DNA from: Streptomyces sp. NBC_01478
GTDB taxonomy: Bacteria; Actinomycetota; Actinomycetes; Streptomycetales; Streptomycetaceae
Reading direction: 5' to 3'
NCBI RefSeq assembly: GCF_036227225.1
Contig: NZ_CP109444.1
Coordinates: 11,575,501-11,639,500 of the forward strand
Length of the DNA stretch: 64,000 nt
Shown: piece by piece, positions 41,149-50,034 of the stretch
How the letters are laid out: every line of letters starts with the position of its first letter
Position numbering within the stretch: position 1 is the stretch's first letter
Made by a program: the position numbers and the translations under genes
Notes under the pieces: model-generated
The model's input: the letters and a program-made list of their open reading frames with translations, nothing else
Databases searched by the model: none
What the model was told of the DNA's origin: nothing

Positions 41149-42096
41149 ATGAAGGCAGTGCGCTTCCACCAGTACGGCGAGCCCGACGTCCTGCGCTACG
41201 AGGACGTGGAGCAGCCGGTTCCCGGCGCAGGGGAGGTGCGGGTCCGGGTCGCTGCGACGTCGTTCAACCCCGTCGACGCCAACATCCGCGCCGGGTTCAT
41301 GCAGGGACCGATCCCTGTGGCACTGCCGCACACACCCGGCATCGACGTCGCCGGCACGGTCGACGCGCTCGGCGAGGGCGTGACCGGCATCCAGGTCGGG
41401 GACCAGGTCATCGGCTTCCTGCCGATGGCGGGACCAGGCGCCGCCGCGGAGTACGTCGTAGCACCGGCCGAGGCCCTGACGCCGGCGCCCAAGAGCGTCG
41501 CGCTGCCCGACGCGGCCGCGCTGCCGCTGGTCGGCCTGACCGCATGGCAGGCGCTGTTCGAGCACGCCGAGTTGACCGCCGGGCAGCGCGTGCTGATCAA
41601 CGGCGCGGGCGGAGCGGTCGGAGGCTACGCCGTTCAGTTGGCCAAGCAGGCCGACGCCTACGTGATCGCCACGGCCGGCCCGCACAGCAGCCGACGCGTC
41701 ACGGCCGCTGGCGCGGACGAGGTCGTCGACCACACGACCGCCGACGTCGTCGCGGCGGTGAGCCGGCCGGTCGACGTCGTACTCAACCTCGCGCCGGTCG
41801 AACCGGCACAACTGGCCGCGCTCCTCGGCCTGATCCGCCCCGGCGGTGTCCTGGTGAACACCACGGTGTGGATGCCCGCGCCCAGCGACGAGGAGCGCGG
41901 CGTACGGGGCATCGACCTTTTCGTGCGCAGCGACGCGGAGCAGCTATCGCACCTGGTGGAGCTGATCGACGGCGGCGAGCTGCGCGTCGAGGTCGCCCGG
42001 CGGGTGCCGCTGGCCGAGCTGCCGGCCCTGCACGCCGACGCCGCCGCCGCGGGCGCCCTGCCCAGCGGCAAGGTCGTCGTCACGCCCGGCGCCTGA
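41149..42096 (+). CDS. NADP-dependent quinone-oxidoreductase-type MDR enzyme
   Basis: A 315-residue zinc-independent medium-chain reductase. Its N-terminus MKAVRFHQYGEPDVLRYEDV and the GROES-like part (TSFNPVDANIRAG, PGIDVAGTVDALGEGV) lead to the nucleotide fold VLINGAGGAVGGYAVQLAK. Zinc-ligand cysteines are absent, as in quinone oxidoreductases and enoyl reductases. ATG 41149 follows GAGAAG. The cupin gene follows 36 bases later, and the AraC regulator lies upstream on the other strand. It probably reduces a quinone or an activated carbon-carbon double bond. Confidence 0.9.
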   Translation: MKAVRFHQYGEPDVLRYEDVEQPVPGAGEVRVRVAATSFNPVDANIRAGFMQGPIPVALPHTPGIDVAGTVDALGEGVTGIQVGDQVIGFLPMAGPGAAAEYVVAPAEALTPAPKSVALPDAAALPLVGLTAWQALFEHAELTAGQRVLINGAGGAVGGYAVQLAKQADAYVIATAGPHSSRRVTAAGADEVVDHTTADVVAAVSRPVDVVLNLAPVEPAQLAALLGLIRPGGVLVNTTVWMPAPSDEERGVRGIDLFVRSDAEQLSHLVELIDGGELRVEVARRVPLAELPALHADAAAAGALPSGKVVVTPGA

Positions 42097-42132
42097 CGCC
42101 CACCCGACTCACCCGCGAAGGAAACGACTCCG

Positions 42133-42633
42133 ATGATTCCCGACGACGATCCGTCCCGCTCGCTGACCGTGGCGGACCCCGACGACCCCGGCACGACGTA
42201 CATCTCACTGGTGGGCAACACCTACGGCATGCTGGTCACCGGCGAGCAGACCAACGGCCGATACTGCCTGATCGACATGCACGTCCCCGACGGCGGCGGC
42301 CCGCCGCCGCACCGGCACGACTTCGAGGAGATGTTCACCATCCTCGAAGGCGAGATCGAGTTCACCTTCCGCGGCGAGAAGCACACCGTGCAGGCCGGGT
42401 CCACGATCAACATCCCGGCCAACGCGCCGCACAACTTCCGCAACGCGTCGGGTGCGCCGGCCCGCATGCTGTGCATGTGCACCCCCGCCGGCCAGGACGA
42501 GTACTTCACGCGCATCGGCGATGTCGTCCCGGGCAAGGATGCGCCGCCGCCCCAGTTGTCGGAGAGCGAGCTGGCGGAACGCCGCCGCCGCGCGGCCGAG
42601 TTGGCCTCGGCCTACCGAAGCGAGTTCCTGTAG
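42133..42633 (+). CDS. Single-domain cupin protein
   Basis: A 166-residue protein with both cupin motifs. The first is PPPHRHDFEEMFTILEGEIEFTFRGE, with HRH and a glutamate as metal ligands. The second is INIPANAPHNFRNAS, with the fourth histidine. An alanine- and arginine-rich helix ends the protein. It follows the oxidoreductase gene and presumably forms an operon with it. It may be a metal-dependent dioxygenase, an isomerase, or only a small-molecule binder; the family does not tell. Confidence 0.88.
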   Translation: MIPDDDPSRSLTVADPDDPGTTYISLVGNTYGMLVTGEQTNGRYCLIDMHVPDGGGPPPHRHDFEEMFTILEGEIEFTFRGEKHTVQAGSTINIPANAPHNFRNASGAPARMLCMCTPAGQDEYFTRIGDVVPGKDAPPPQLSESELAERRRRAAELASAYRSEFL

Positions 42634-42682
42634 CGCGCGGAGCCAGGTCCGTCTTCCAACGGACCTGGAAGGACGTGAGACC

Positions 42683-42710
42683 GACCGCCACTTCGTAGGA
42701 GGTGGCGGTC
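42683..42710 (+). terminator. Hairpin after the cupin gene
   Basis: GACCGCCAC (42683-42691) pairs perfectly with GTGGCGGTC (42702-42710) over a 10-base loop. It lies 50 bases after the cupin stop and has no T-run. It is a plausible operon terminator. Confidence 0.6.
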
Positions 42711-42937
42711 GCGTGTGCCCGTCCGCCGGGCCCGGGGACCACGGGTGAACTGAACGGCCTGCCCCGGCAGTTGGTGCTCTGCTCGGGTGGGGTGTGGCAG
42801 GCCATACCCCAGGTGGATGGTGTACCTCAGTGACCGGTGTTCGACGGTCCGACATCGTGATCGGCATGACCAGGGGCCCGCCCAGCAGGTGGTTCGGGCG
42901 CGCTGCCCCCATGCCCGATCGAGCTGAAGGATCCTCC

Positions 42938-43819
42938 ATGCGCACTCGCAAGGCCCTGTCGCGATCGGCGGAGGTGCCCGGTCGGGCACTGCCTGTGCTC
43001 GTCGCCCTCGCGGTGGCACTCGGCGCCGCCTTCGTCCTCGCCCCGAGCAGGCTGGCGGCGATCGGAACGGACGGCGGTCTCTCCGACCAACGCAACCTCA
43101 TCGACACCCTGAGCCCGGCGTTCGTCAAATACTGGAAGTCCGGGGACCAGGAATTCCCCCCGGACCTGGAGCGGGTTGTCGACTACTGGTTCCGCTTCCA
43201 CGTGGTCAAGGGCGTGCTGGCCGCGGCCCTGCTGATCGTGCTCGTCGCGCTCGCCGTCCGGCTCTGGAAGGCGTTCCTGCGGCCCAGCGGTCCCGGAGTT
43301 CGAGCCGGCGGCAGGGGCTTCGCGGCGGCTGCGATTCTCGTCAGCGTGCTCGCCCTCGTGTCGCTCGCGGCGCTGATGGCCAATGTCCAGGGCGCGACGG
43401 CTCCCTTCTCCTCGGCGGCCTCGCTGCTGCCGCTCGGCGCACCCAGTGGCCAACTCGCCGGTGCGATCGATCAGATCAGGCAGGGCCTGGTCCACTACCC
43501 GAGCACGAGCGGCCGGAACGCGGTCGCCCTCAAGGTGATGGTCGACGACTTCGGCCTGTACCACGCGGTGCTCGCCGTGATGGCTTTCATCGTGGCGGTC
43601 GTCCTGGTCGGTCTGAGCGTGATGTCGTGGAGGAGGTTCGCCGCGACCGGCGCTTCCGGCAGCGCCGCGTCCGACGGGCGGACGCGGCGCACGATGAGGT
43701 GGTTCGGCGTGCTCTCTGCCCTGCTGGCGTCGGCAGCGATCGTCGTCGCGGTGGCCAATACGGGTACCGCGGCGGACCCGGCGCCGGCCCTCCTGGGCTT
43801 CTACAAGGGCGGTTGGTGA
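42938..43819 (+). CDS. Four-pass membrane protein, function unknown
   Basis: A 293-residue protein. ATG 42938 has GAAGGA upstream; the open frame starts earlier without a ribosome site. Hydrophobic segments lie at about residues 18-38 (LPVLVALAVALGAAFVLA), 84-106 (GVLAAALLIVLVALAVRLW), 125-145 and 205-228, with another near 253-273. The first external loop contains LIDTLSPAFVKYWKSGDQEFPPDLERVVDYWFRFHVVKG, a pattern I have seen in streptomycete membrane proteins of unknown role. It is followed convergently by a two-component system. Confidence 0.7.
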   Translation: MRTRKALSRSAEVPGRALPVLVALAVALGAAFVLAPSRLAAIGTDGGLSDQRNLIDTLSPAFVKYWKSGDQEFPPDLERVVDYWFRFHVVKGVLAAALLIVLVALAVRLWKAFLRPSGPGVRAGGRGFAAAAILVSVLALVSLAALMANVQGATAPFSSAASLLPLGAPSGQLAGAIDQIRQGLVHYPSTSGRNAVALKVMVDDFGLYHAVLAVMAFIVAVVLVGLSVMSWRRFAATGASGSAASDGRTRRTMRWFGVLSALLASAAIVVAVANTGTAADPAPALLGFYKGGW

Positions 43820-43852
43820 CACCTCTCGCAGGGGGTCACCGGGTGAGCCGGA

Positions 43853-44584
43853 TCAGGAGTGGAGATAGGCGAGTACGGCGAGGACCCGGCGGTGCCGGGT
43901 GTCGTCGGGCGGCAGGCCGAGCTTGGCGAAGACGTTGCCGATGTGCTTCTCCACCGCACTGTTGGAGAGCGCCAACTGCCGGGCGATGGCGGTGTTGGAA
44001 TGACCCTCGGCCATCACGGCCAAGAGCTGCCGCTCACGTGCGGTCAGCGCGTCCAACGGGGACTTACGACGCTGCCCGGCCAGCAGTTCGGAGACGACCT
44101 GGGGGTCGAGCACCGTCGCGCCACGGGCGACCCGGTCCAGGGCGTCCAGGAACTCCTCGACTCTGGCGACCCGGTCCTTGAGCAGGTAGCCGACCGCGCC
44201 GGAGCCGTCCGCGAGCAACTCGGCGGCGTAGGACACCTCCACGTACTGGCTGAGGACCAGTACAGGGGTGCCGGGCAGTTGTGCCCGGGCGCTGATCGCC
44301 GCGCGCAGGCCCTCGTCCGTATGCGTTGGCGGCATCCGTACGTCGACGACCGACACGTCCGGGCGGTGGGTGAGCGCTGCCTGGACCAAGGCCGGACCGT
44401 CACCGACCGCTGCCACCACCCGGTGGCCGTCGTCCGTGAGCAGACGGACCAGGCCTTCACGCAGGAGCACCGAGTCGTCGGCCACGACGATCCGCAGTGG
44501 GGTGCGAGCCGGGTGGTCCTGTGACGCGTCGGCGGCTGTTCCGGGAGCTGCTTCGGGAGCCGTTTCGGACGAGGTCAGGGGCAT
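43853..44584 (-). CDS. NarL/LuxR-type response regulator
   Basis: A 243-residue regulator. A 25-residue low-complexity extension precedes the receiver domain. The receiver has acidic pair DD in VVADDSVLLREGLVRLL, phospho-acceptor aspartate in VSVVDVRMPP, and lysine in GYLLKDRV. The C-terminal LuxR helix-turn-helix is LTARERQLLAVMAEGHSNTAIARQLALSNSAVEKHIGNVFAKLGL. The start is ATG 44584, inside the end of the kinase gene (10-base overlap), so translation is coupled. It forms a two-component pair with that kinase. Confidence 0.93.
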   Translation of the reverse strand: MPLTSSETAPEAAPGTAADASQDHPARTPLRIVVADDSVLLREGLVRLLTDDGHRVVAAVGDGPALVQAALTHRPDVSVVDVRMPPTHTDEGLRAAISARAQLPGTPVLVLSQYVEVSYAAELLADGSGAVGYLLKDRVARVEEFLDALDRVARGATVLDPQVVSELLAGQRRKSPLDALTARERQLLAVMAEGHSNTAIARQLALSNSAVEKHIGNVFAKLGLPPDDTRHRRVLAVLAYLHS

Positions 44585-45921
44585 GGCAGTTCTCCGGTGA
44601 TCGTCGTCGGGCCGCCGTCGGGACTCGCCGTCCGCAACCGCCCGCCGACCGCGTGCAGTCTGTCGTCCAGGCCGCGCAGGCCATGTCCCTTGGCCAGGGC
44701 CGCGCCGCCCTGGCCGTCGTCCGTCACCCAGATCCGTAGGACTCCCTCGGCGTGGCGCATTCCGATGGTGCACCTGAGGGCGTGGCTGTGTTTGGCCACG
44801 TTGGTCAGGGCCTCGGCGACCACGAAATACGCGGCTGTCTCGACCGCGGGCTCCGGCCGACGGTCCAGGGGGCCGAGGTCGAGGTCGGCGGGTACGACAC
44901 AGCGTGCGGCCAGCGCGGAGAGTGCCGCTCGCAGGCCTCGGTCGGCGAGGACCGGCGGGGCGATGCCGCGCGACAGGGCCCGTAGCTCCTCCAGCGTCTC
45001 CTGAGCCTGGACGATCGCGTCGGCGAGTGCCTCCCGGGCGGTTTCCGGCCTGTTGTCGAAGTGGTGCTGGGCGCGGCCCAGCTCCATCGCCAGACGGACC
45101 AGACGCTGCTGGGGGCCGTCGTGAATGTCGCGTTCGAGTCGGCGCAGGGCCGTGGCCTCGGCCGTCACCGCGGCGAGGGTCTGAGCCCGGGCGGTGTCCC
45201 GCTCCTGCTCCAGTCCGTTGATCCTGCGGTGCAGTGGCGACAGGTCGGACAGCAGTGCCTTCCCCAGCCCGGCCTGAACGGCGACGCACGCGCGGGTCAC
45301 CAGCGGCAGGGTGGCCAGCACGAGGAGGCCGAACGTGACCGCGAAGGCGATCCGCCCGTCCGGTGACGTCAGCCCCAGGCTCAGGGAGATGTGGGATTGG
45401 GGACTGCCCACGTACAGGTTCATCGGCCGTAGCGGTCCGGACGTTGCGTACGGGCTGCGCAGAGGACACGTGACGGCGGCCACGCCGACGAACCACCACA
45501 GCGCCGTCACCACCGACGTGACCACGACGACGGGGAGCAGCAGCACTGTGTGCGCCACGTCCAGCCACAGCCCCGGGTCGGACGCGGCGGCCGCCTGCCC
45601 CGGCCGTCGGCGCACGCCCCGTGCCGTACCGACCTGGGAACGTACCGAGGCGATCCGCCACCGCTCCACGTCGGCGGGCCATCGCGCCACTTCCGAAGCA
45701 CCCGTTCCGACCGGCGACCCGCTCGGCAACAGCTGACCGACCGCGCCGAGACACAAGGCGCCGAGTAGCGGCAGCAGGCCGAGCGCGGCACTCACCGGCG
45801 CGGTCAGCAGGTACGACGAGTCCAGCAGCGTGCGTAGTACCGAGCGCACCGCGAACCGGCCACCCGACCGCCACCGGCCGGCGGCCACGCCCGTGACCAC
45901 AGAAGTCGACGACGCAACCAT
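44575..45921 (-). CDS. NarL-type sensor histidine kinase
   Basis: A 448-residue membrane sensor. Hydrophobic segments lie near residues 37-65, 120-150 and 190-215 (sensor of the streptomycete Sensor/PspC-like kind). Then the HisKA_3 dimerisation segment LRRLERDIHDGPQQRLVRLAMELG gives the phospho-histidine. The ATPase domain shows ALTNVAKHSHA (N box), WVTDDGQGG (G1) and GLRGLDDRLHAVGGRL. Signal unknown. It is transcribed ahead of and overlapping its response regulator. Confidence 0.92.
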   Translation of the reverse strand: MVASSTSVVTGVAAGRWRSGGRFAVRSVLRTLLDSSYLLTAPVSAALGLLPLLGALCLGAVGQLLPSGSPVGTGASEVARWPADVERWRIASVRSQVGTARGVRRRPGQAAAASDPGLWLDVAHTVLLLPVVVVTSVVTALWWFVGVAAVTCPLRSPYATSGPLRPMNLYVGSPQSHISLSLGLTSPDGRIAFAVTFGLLVLATLPLVTRACVAVQAGLGKALLSDLSPLHRRINGLEQERDTARAQTLAAVTAEATALRRLERDIHDGPQQRLVRLAMELGRAQHHFDNRPETAREALADAIVQAQETLEELRALSRGIAPPVLADRGLRAALSALAARCVVPADLDLGPLDRRPEPAVETAAYFVVAEALTNVAKHSHALRCTIGMRHAEGVLRIWVTDDGQGGAALAKGHGLRGLDDRLHAVGGRLRTASPDGGPTTITGELPCP

Positions 45922-46154
45922 GCGCTCAGCCTAATGGCGACCGAAACTGGCATGGGATCACCGGTCCGGGCGGGGCTGGTGACGGTCCCAACATCCCTGG
46001 CGCTGTGGGCACTTGGGCGTGTTCTGGTGGTGCGGCCCGGCGGGCGGGTGGTCAGGAGTGGAGGTGTGCGGCGAGGAAGTCGGCGATGTGGCCCAGGACT
46101 TGACGGGTGGGCCAGGGAAGCGCGGCCTCTGTCCGTCCGTGCCGGGTCGCGTGC
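45922..46154 (-). other. Intergenic region with a possible C-terminal coding scrap
   Basis: This is the stretch between the kinase start and the SDR-DUF2867 stop. In another minus-strand frame the sequence from about 46210 to 46054 reads WPTRQVLGHIADFLAAHLHS followed by a stop, with an amphipathic helix like the end of an alpha/beta hydrolase. No start or rest of the gene is present. I see no terminator or repeat. Confidence 0.25.
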
Positions 46155-47735
46155 TCAACGCTCTCCCACTGCGGGAAGGGGAGCCGGCCCTGGACGACTG
46201 GTGCCCTGGGCGGCGGCCCGGGTGATGTTGCGGGCCATGCCGCCGAAGACGACCGCGTGGAAGGGGGAGACGGACCACCAGTAGAGGTGGCCCGGCAGGC
46301 CGCGGGGGTGGAACAGGGCGCGCTGGCGGTAGCGCGTACGGCCGTCGGGTTCCGTCTCCGCGTACATCTCCAGCCAGGCCAGGCCCGGTAGTCGCATCTC
46401 CGCCCGGAGTCGCAGCAGGTGTCCGGGCTCGATCTCCTCGACGCGCCAGAAGTCCAGCGAGTCGCCGACCCGCAGGTGGTCGGCGTCGCGTCGCCCGCGG
46501 CGCAGGCCGACGCCGCCGACGAACCGGTCCATCCAGCCCCGGACCGCCCAGGCCAGCGGGAAGGAGTACCAGCCGTTGTCGCCCCCGATCCCCTCGATCA
46601 CCTTCCACAACGCCTGAGGGGACGCGTCGACCGACTGCTGCCGCTCGTCCTGGTAGAGGCTGCCGCCCGCCCAGTCCGGGTCCGTGGGCAGCGGGTCACT
46701 CGGCGCCCCCAGTACGGCGGCGGACGACCAGCGGGTGGACACCTTCGCCTCCCGCACCCTCCGCAGCGCCAGGGCGAGCGCCTCGTCGAAGGGCAGCGGG
46801 CTGCCCGGAAGGTCGGGTACGTACCCGGCGATGTCGTGCTCGTGGCAGATGACCTCGTGACGCAGGGACTCGGTGAGCGGTCGGGCGATGGAGGCGGGCA
46901 CCGGCGTGACGAGACCGACCCAGTGGCTGGACAGCCTCGGCGTCAGGATCGGAACGGGCACGACGAGCCGTGGGCGCAGCCCCGCGACAAGGGCGTAGCG
47001 GCGCATCATCTCGCGGTAGGTGAGGACGTCCGGCCCGCCGATGTCGAACGTGCGGTTGACGTCGTCCGGCATGGTCGCGGAGCCGACGAGGTAGCGCAGC
47101 ACGTCCCGCACCCCGATGGGCTGTGTGCGGGTGTGCACCCAGCTCGGGGTGACCATCACGGGCAGTCGTTCGGTGAGGTAGCGCAGCATCTCGAACGACG
47201 CCGACCCGGAACCGATGACGACCGCCGCCCGCAGCACGCTGGCGGGCACCGGTGCCTCCAGGAAGATCCGTCCGACCTCGGCCCGGGAACGCAGATGCGG
47301 GGACAGAGTGCTTTCGGGCACGCCCCGCGGAGTGAGTCCGCCGAGATAGACGATCCGTCGTACACCGGCGGCCTGCGCCTGTTCGGCGAAGATGTGCGCG
47401 GCGCGGCGGTCGGTCTCCTCGAAGCCGGAGCCGGACCCGAGGGCGTGCACCAGGTAGTACGCCACGTCGATGCCCCGCATGGCCGAGGCGACCGACTCCG
47501 GGTCCGTGACGTCCCCGCGGACCGGCTCCACCTCGCCGGCCCAGGGGTGGTCACGCAGCGCGGCCGGAGAACGGGCCAGACAGCGGACCCGGTGACCGGC
47601 TTCCAGCAGTTCAGGCACCAGACGTCCGCCGATGTATCCGGACGCTCCGGTGACCAGGCAGTGCAGTCGCTCCGGCCTGCGGTCACCGCGTCCTTCCGCT
47701 GCGCCCGGCGCGTTCCGCTGTTCGTCCGTGCTCAC
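46155..47735 (-). CDS. SDR-type NAD(P)-binding protein fused to DUF2867
   Basis: A 526-residue two-part protein. Residues 20-330 are an atypical (NmrA-like) SDR: LVTGASGYIGGRLVPELLEAGHRVRCLARSP, then GDVTDPESVASAMRGIDVAYYLVHALG. Residues 340-515 are the DUF2867 domain (SLYQDERQQSVDASPQALWKVIEGIGGDNGWYSFP, then LRLRAEMRLPGLAWLEMYAE and the closing SPFHAVVFGGMARNI). The combination is common in actinobacteria and thought to act on lipid-like or quinone-like substrates, but no reaction is known. ATG/GTG at 47735 (SDR start MSTDEQ) is accepted. Confidence 0.88.
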   Translation of the reverse strand: MSTDEQRNAPGAAEGRGDRRPERLHCLVTGASGYIGGRLVPELLEAGHRVRCLARSPAALRDHPWAGEVEPVRGDVTDPESVASAMRGIDVAYYLVHALGSGSGFEETDRRAAHIFAEQAQAAGVRRIVYLGGLTPRGVPESTLSPHLRSRAEVGRIFLEAPVPASVLRAAVVIGSGSASFEMLRYLTERLPVMVTPSWVHTRTQPIGVRDVLRYLVGSATMPDDVNRTFDIGGPDVLTYREMMRRYALVAGLRPRLVVPVPILTPRLSSHWVGLVTPVPASIARPLTESLRHEVICHEHDIAGYVPDLPGSPLPFDEALALALRRVREAKVSTRWSSAAVLGAPSDPLPTDPDWAGGSLYQDERQQSVDASPQALWKVIEGIGGDNGWYSFPLAWAVRGWMDRFVGGVGLRRGRRDADHLRVGDSLDFWRVEEIEPGHLLRLRAEMRLPGLAWLEMYAETEPDGRTRYRQRALFHPRGLPGHLYWWSVSPFHAVVFGGMARNITRAAAQGTSRPGPAPLPAVGER

Positions 47736-48068
47736 GATCGTGCCTCCACGCGCTTGCTCCGTCGCCGTTGCCCCGTCGTCCGATCATCACCGCAACGGGG
47801 TGACCGTGCCCTTCGGGCTCGGCACCCGCGACGAGATCCTCCGTGCAACCGGGAAGGGTCGCGTGGCGCGGATCAGAGGGCCGTCCGGCTTCTTGGCTGA
47901 CACCTTGGCGGTGGGCGCCTTCGAGGCAGCCTGGAGGGGATCCTCCTGCCGCTTCCTGGTCCTGCCGCGGCCTTCGGAACAGCCCGCGACGCATCGGACT
48001 CGGCCACTCCAAGGGGCGCTGCCGCCATGCTCGCGCTGTCCGTCCAGACACTGAACGTGTCCCCAACC

Positions 48069-48100
48069 TGTGCGGGTCGAGTTGAGAGTCGACCCGCACA
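48069..48100 (-). terminator. Strong hairpin after the chitinase gene
   Basis: TGTGCGGGTCGA (48069-48080) pairs perfectly with its complement at 48089-48100 across an 8-base loop. It lies 35 bases past the chitinase stop. The surrounding 400 bases (47736-48135) contain no recognisable gene. Confidence 0.8.
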
Positions 48101-48135
48101 AGCTGTTCTGCGGGGGCGCAGGTGACCTCGTGGGC

Positions 48136-49758
48136 TCAGCCCGCGTAGGTCGCGAACAGTTTGGAGAACTGGTACGGGGTTTGCGGGATGTTCGTGCACT
48201 GGCTCAGGGCACCGGTGCAGGCGTTCCCGTCGCGGGTGACGTCCCAGAAGCCCAGCTCGCCCAGGTGGTTCTGCTTGGCGAAGGTGAGCACCTGCTGTGC
48301 GTCGGCGAAGGTGAACACCTCGCTGGCGGTGTCGTTCTGGCCGAGCATCGGAGTGAGTCCGACCATGGCCCAGGTCTGGGCGGTGGTGAGGTTCGGCCAC
48401 ACCGAGGCGATCTGGGCGCGGGTCGAGGTCGCGGCCTGGATGGCGTACGTGCCCATCTTCCCGGACGGGTTGGGGGCGGCGCTGTCGCCGTAGTCCATGG
48501 CCATCAGGTTGACGGTGTCGACATTCAGGTTGTGCGACTTGGCGGAGTTGAGGATGTAGACGCCGTCCGCGGTCAGGCCGCTGGGCAGGACCGGGAGAGT
48601 GAGCGTGACCTTGAGGTCGCGGCCCTTGGCGCGCTGCGCGGCCTGGACGGCGGCGACGGCCGTCGAGCGCCGGTCGATCGAGGCGTGGTCGACCGCCGCG
48701 GCACCCTCGATGTCGAAGTCCACGCGGTCCAGGGCGTAGGCGTCCACGACCTTCTGGTACTGCGCCTGGAGCGCGGTCGTGCTGGTGCAGGCGAGGGCCA
48801 GTTCGGTGCCCGACGCGCCACCGAAGGACGGCCGGACGTCACCGCCCATTGCGCGCAGGGAGTCGAAGTCCGCCCGGTCCCAAGCCGCGCCCGGGTCATA
48901 GGAGTTGAACCAGCTTGCCGAGCAACCGGTCGACCCGGCGGTGATGAAGCCGAGCGAGAACTGCCGCAGCCCCGTGTTCGTGGCGATCTGCGTGAGGTTC
49001 GGCGTCGGGTAGGCGCCGAGGTCGATTAAAGGGGCCGCCACGCCGGGAGTTGAGCCGCTGCCCGCGGTCGCCGTGAGCGTCGCGGAGCGCGCCGACTGGT
49101 TGTTGGAGTCGTCGAGCGCGGTCACCGAGAAGCTGTGACTGCTGCCGGCGAGCAGGCCGATCACCTTGAAGGTGGTGCCGGTGCCGGAGGTGGTGGCGAT
49201 GACGTCGTTGCCCTCGTAGACCCGGTAGCCGACCACGCCGACGTTGTCGGTCGAGGCGTTCCAGCCCAGGGTCACGCTGCCGGGGCCGGTGTCCCGGACG
49301 GCGAGGCCGGAGGGAATTGAGGGCGCGACGGTGTCGGCGGGGACACCGGCACAGGGGCCGTTGTTGATCAGACAGGCGCTCGGCGGGACGACCGAGCCGG
49401 TGTAGCTGAAGTCCATGCCGACGACGGGCGCGGAGTCACCGGGGGCGAGCGGGGCCTCCCAGGTGGGGGAGGTGATGGTGTACTGCGTCCCGCTGTGGGT
49501 GACCGTGCCGTTCCACGAGCTGGTGACCGCCTCGGTGGCGGGCAGGGTGAAGGTGATGGTCCATGAAGTGACCGTGTGGGTGGACTTGTTGGTGACCGTG
49601 TAGCCGCCCTCGAAGCCGGCACCCCAGGTGGAGGTGATGCCGAAGGAGGCGATCAGACCGGTGTTGTCGGCCGCGTGGGCGGCCGGGGTGGCGGTCGTGG
49701 CCATGCCACCGACCATCAGGGCGGCGGTCAATACGGCGCGCGGCGACGCACGTCTCAT
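48136..49758 (-). CDS. Secreted chitinase, CBM2-FN3-GH18
   Basis: 540 residues from ATG 49758, which has GGAGGAG eight bases upstream. A Sec signal (LTAALMVGGMATTATPAAHA) is followed by three domains. First is a CBM2 carbohydrate-binding module (about 31-135, SFGITSTWGAGFEGGYTVTN, SSWNGTVTHSG). Next is a fibronectin III module (about 145-240, IPSGLAVRDTGPGSVTLGWN). Last is a GH18 catalytic domain (about 250-540). The active-site motif D344-R-V-D347-F-D349-I-E351 is intact, so E351 is the acid. The SGG-like strand before it (DVRPSFGG) is also present. It degrades chitin outside the cell; the layout is that of streptomycete ChiC/ChiD-like enzymes. Confidence 0.95.
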   Translation of the reverse strand: MRRASPRAVLTAALMVGGMATTATPAAHAADNTGLIASFGITSTWGAGFEGGYTVTNKSTHTVTSWTITFTLPATEAVTSSWNGTVTHSGTQYTITSPTWEAPLAPGDSAPVVGMDFSYTGSVVPPSACLINNGPCAGVPADTVAPSIPSGLAVRDTGPGSVTLGWNASTDNVGVVGYRVYEGNDVIATTSGTGTTFKVIGLLAGSSHSFSVTALDDSNNQSARSATLTATAGSGSTPGVAAPLIDLGAYPTPNLTQIATNTGLRQFSLGFITAGSTGCSASWFNSYDPGAAWDRADFDSLRAMGGDVRPSFGGASGTELALACTSTTALQAQYQKVVDAYALDRVDFDIEGAAAVDHASIDRRSTAVAAVQAAQRAKGRDLKVTLTLPVLPSGLTADGVYILNSAKSHNLNVDTVNLMAMDYGDSAAPNPSGKMGTYAIQAATSTRAQIASVWPNLTTAQTWAMVGLTPMLGQNDTASEVFTFADAQQVLTFAKQNHLGELGFWDVTRDGNACTGALSQCTNIPQTPYQFSKLFATYAG

Positions 49759-49933
49759 GCGGATGCTCCTCCGTGGGGCGAGGCCGCGCACGGCGTCGCG
49801 CCGGTACGCGGAGTGCGGTGCCCTGTCCGCCCGTCGCACGGTGGAGAGATGCGGGTGGGGAGTAGCCGTGCGACGCGATCAGGGCGGGGTGGGGCAGGGG
49901 AAGACCGTCGAACGGCAGGTCGTGAAGTTAATC

Positions 49934-49944
49934 GGAAACTTTCC
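49934..49944. promoter_or_regulatory. Palindrome GGAAACTTTCC upstream of the chitinase gene
   Basis: An 11-bp perfect palindrome in an AT-rich island 176 bases before the chitinase ATG. Similar GGAAA-N-TTTCC sites occur upstream of secreted glycosidase genes in actinomycetes, as I recall. It may be an operator or part of the promoter region. Confidence 0.4.
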
Positions 49945-50011
49945 TTACATCTGCCTGCGTAGGGAAGGGTGACTGGCCCCATCGATCGCCGTCAAGGGAT
50001 TCGGTGAAGAT

Positions 50012-50023
50012 TCGTCTAGACCA
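50012..50023. promoter_or_regulatory. Candidate DasR-responsive element
   Basis: TCGTCTAGACCA differs from the DasR consensus core TGGTCTAGACCA at one position in the left arm (and is otherwise nearly palindromic). DasR, the GntR-type N-acetylglucosamine regulator, controls chitinase genes in Streptomyces. The site is 254 bases before the chitinase start, in the intergenic stretch between the chitinase and the RHS remnant. Confidence 0.45.
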
Positions 50024-50034
50024 ATTTCGCCACG

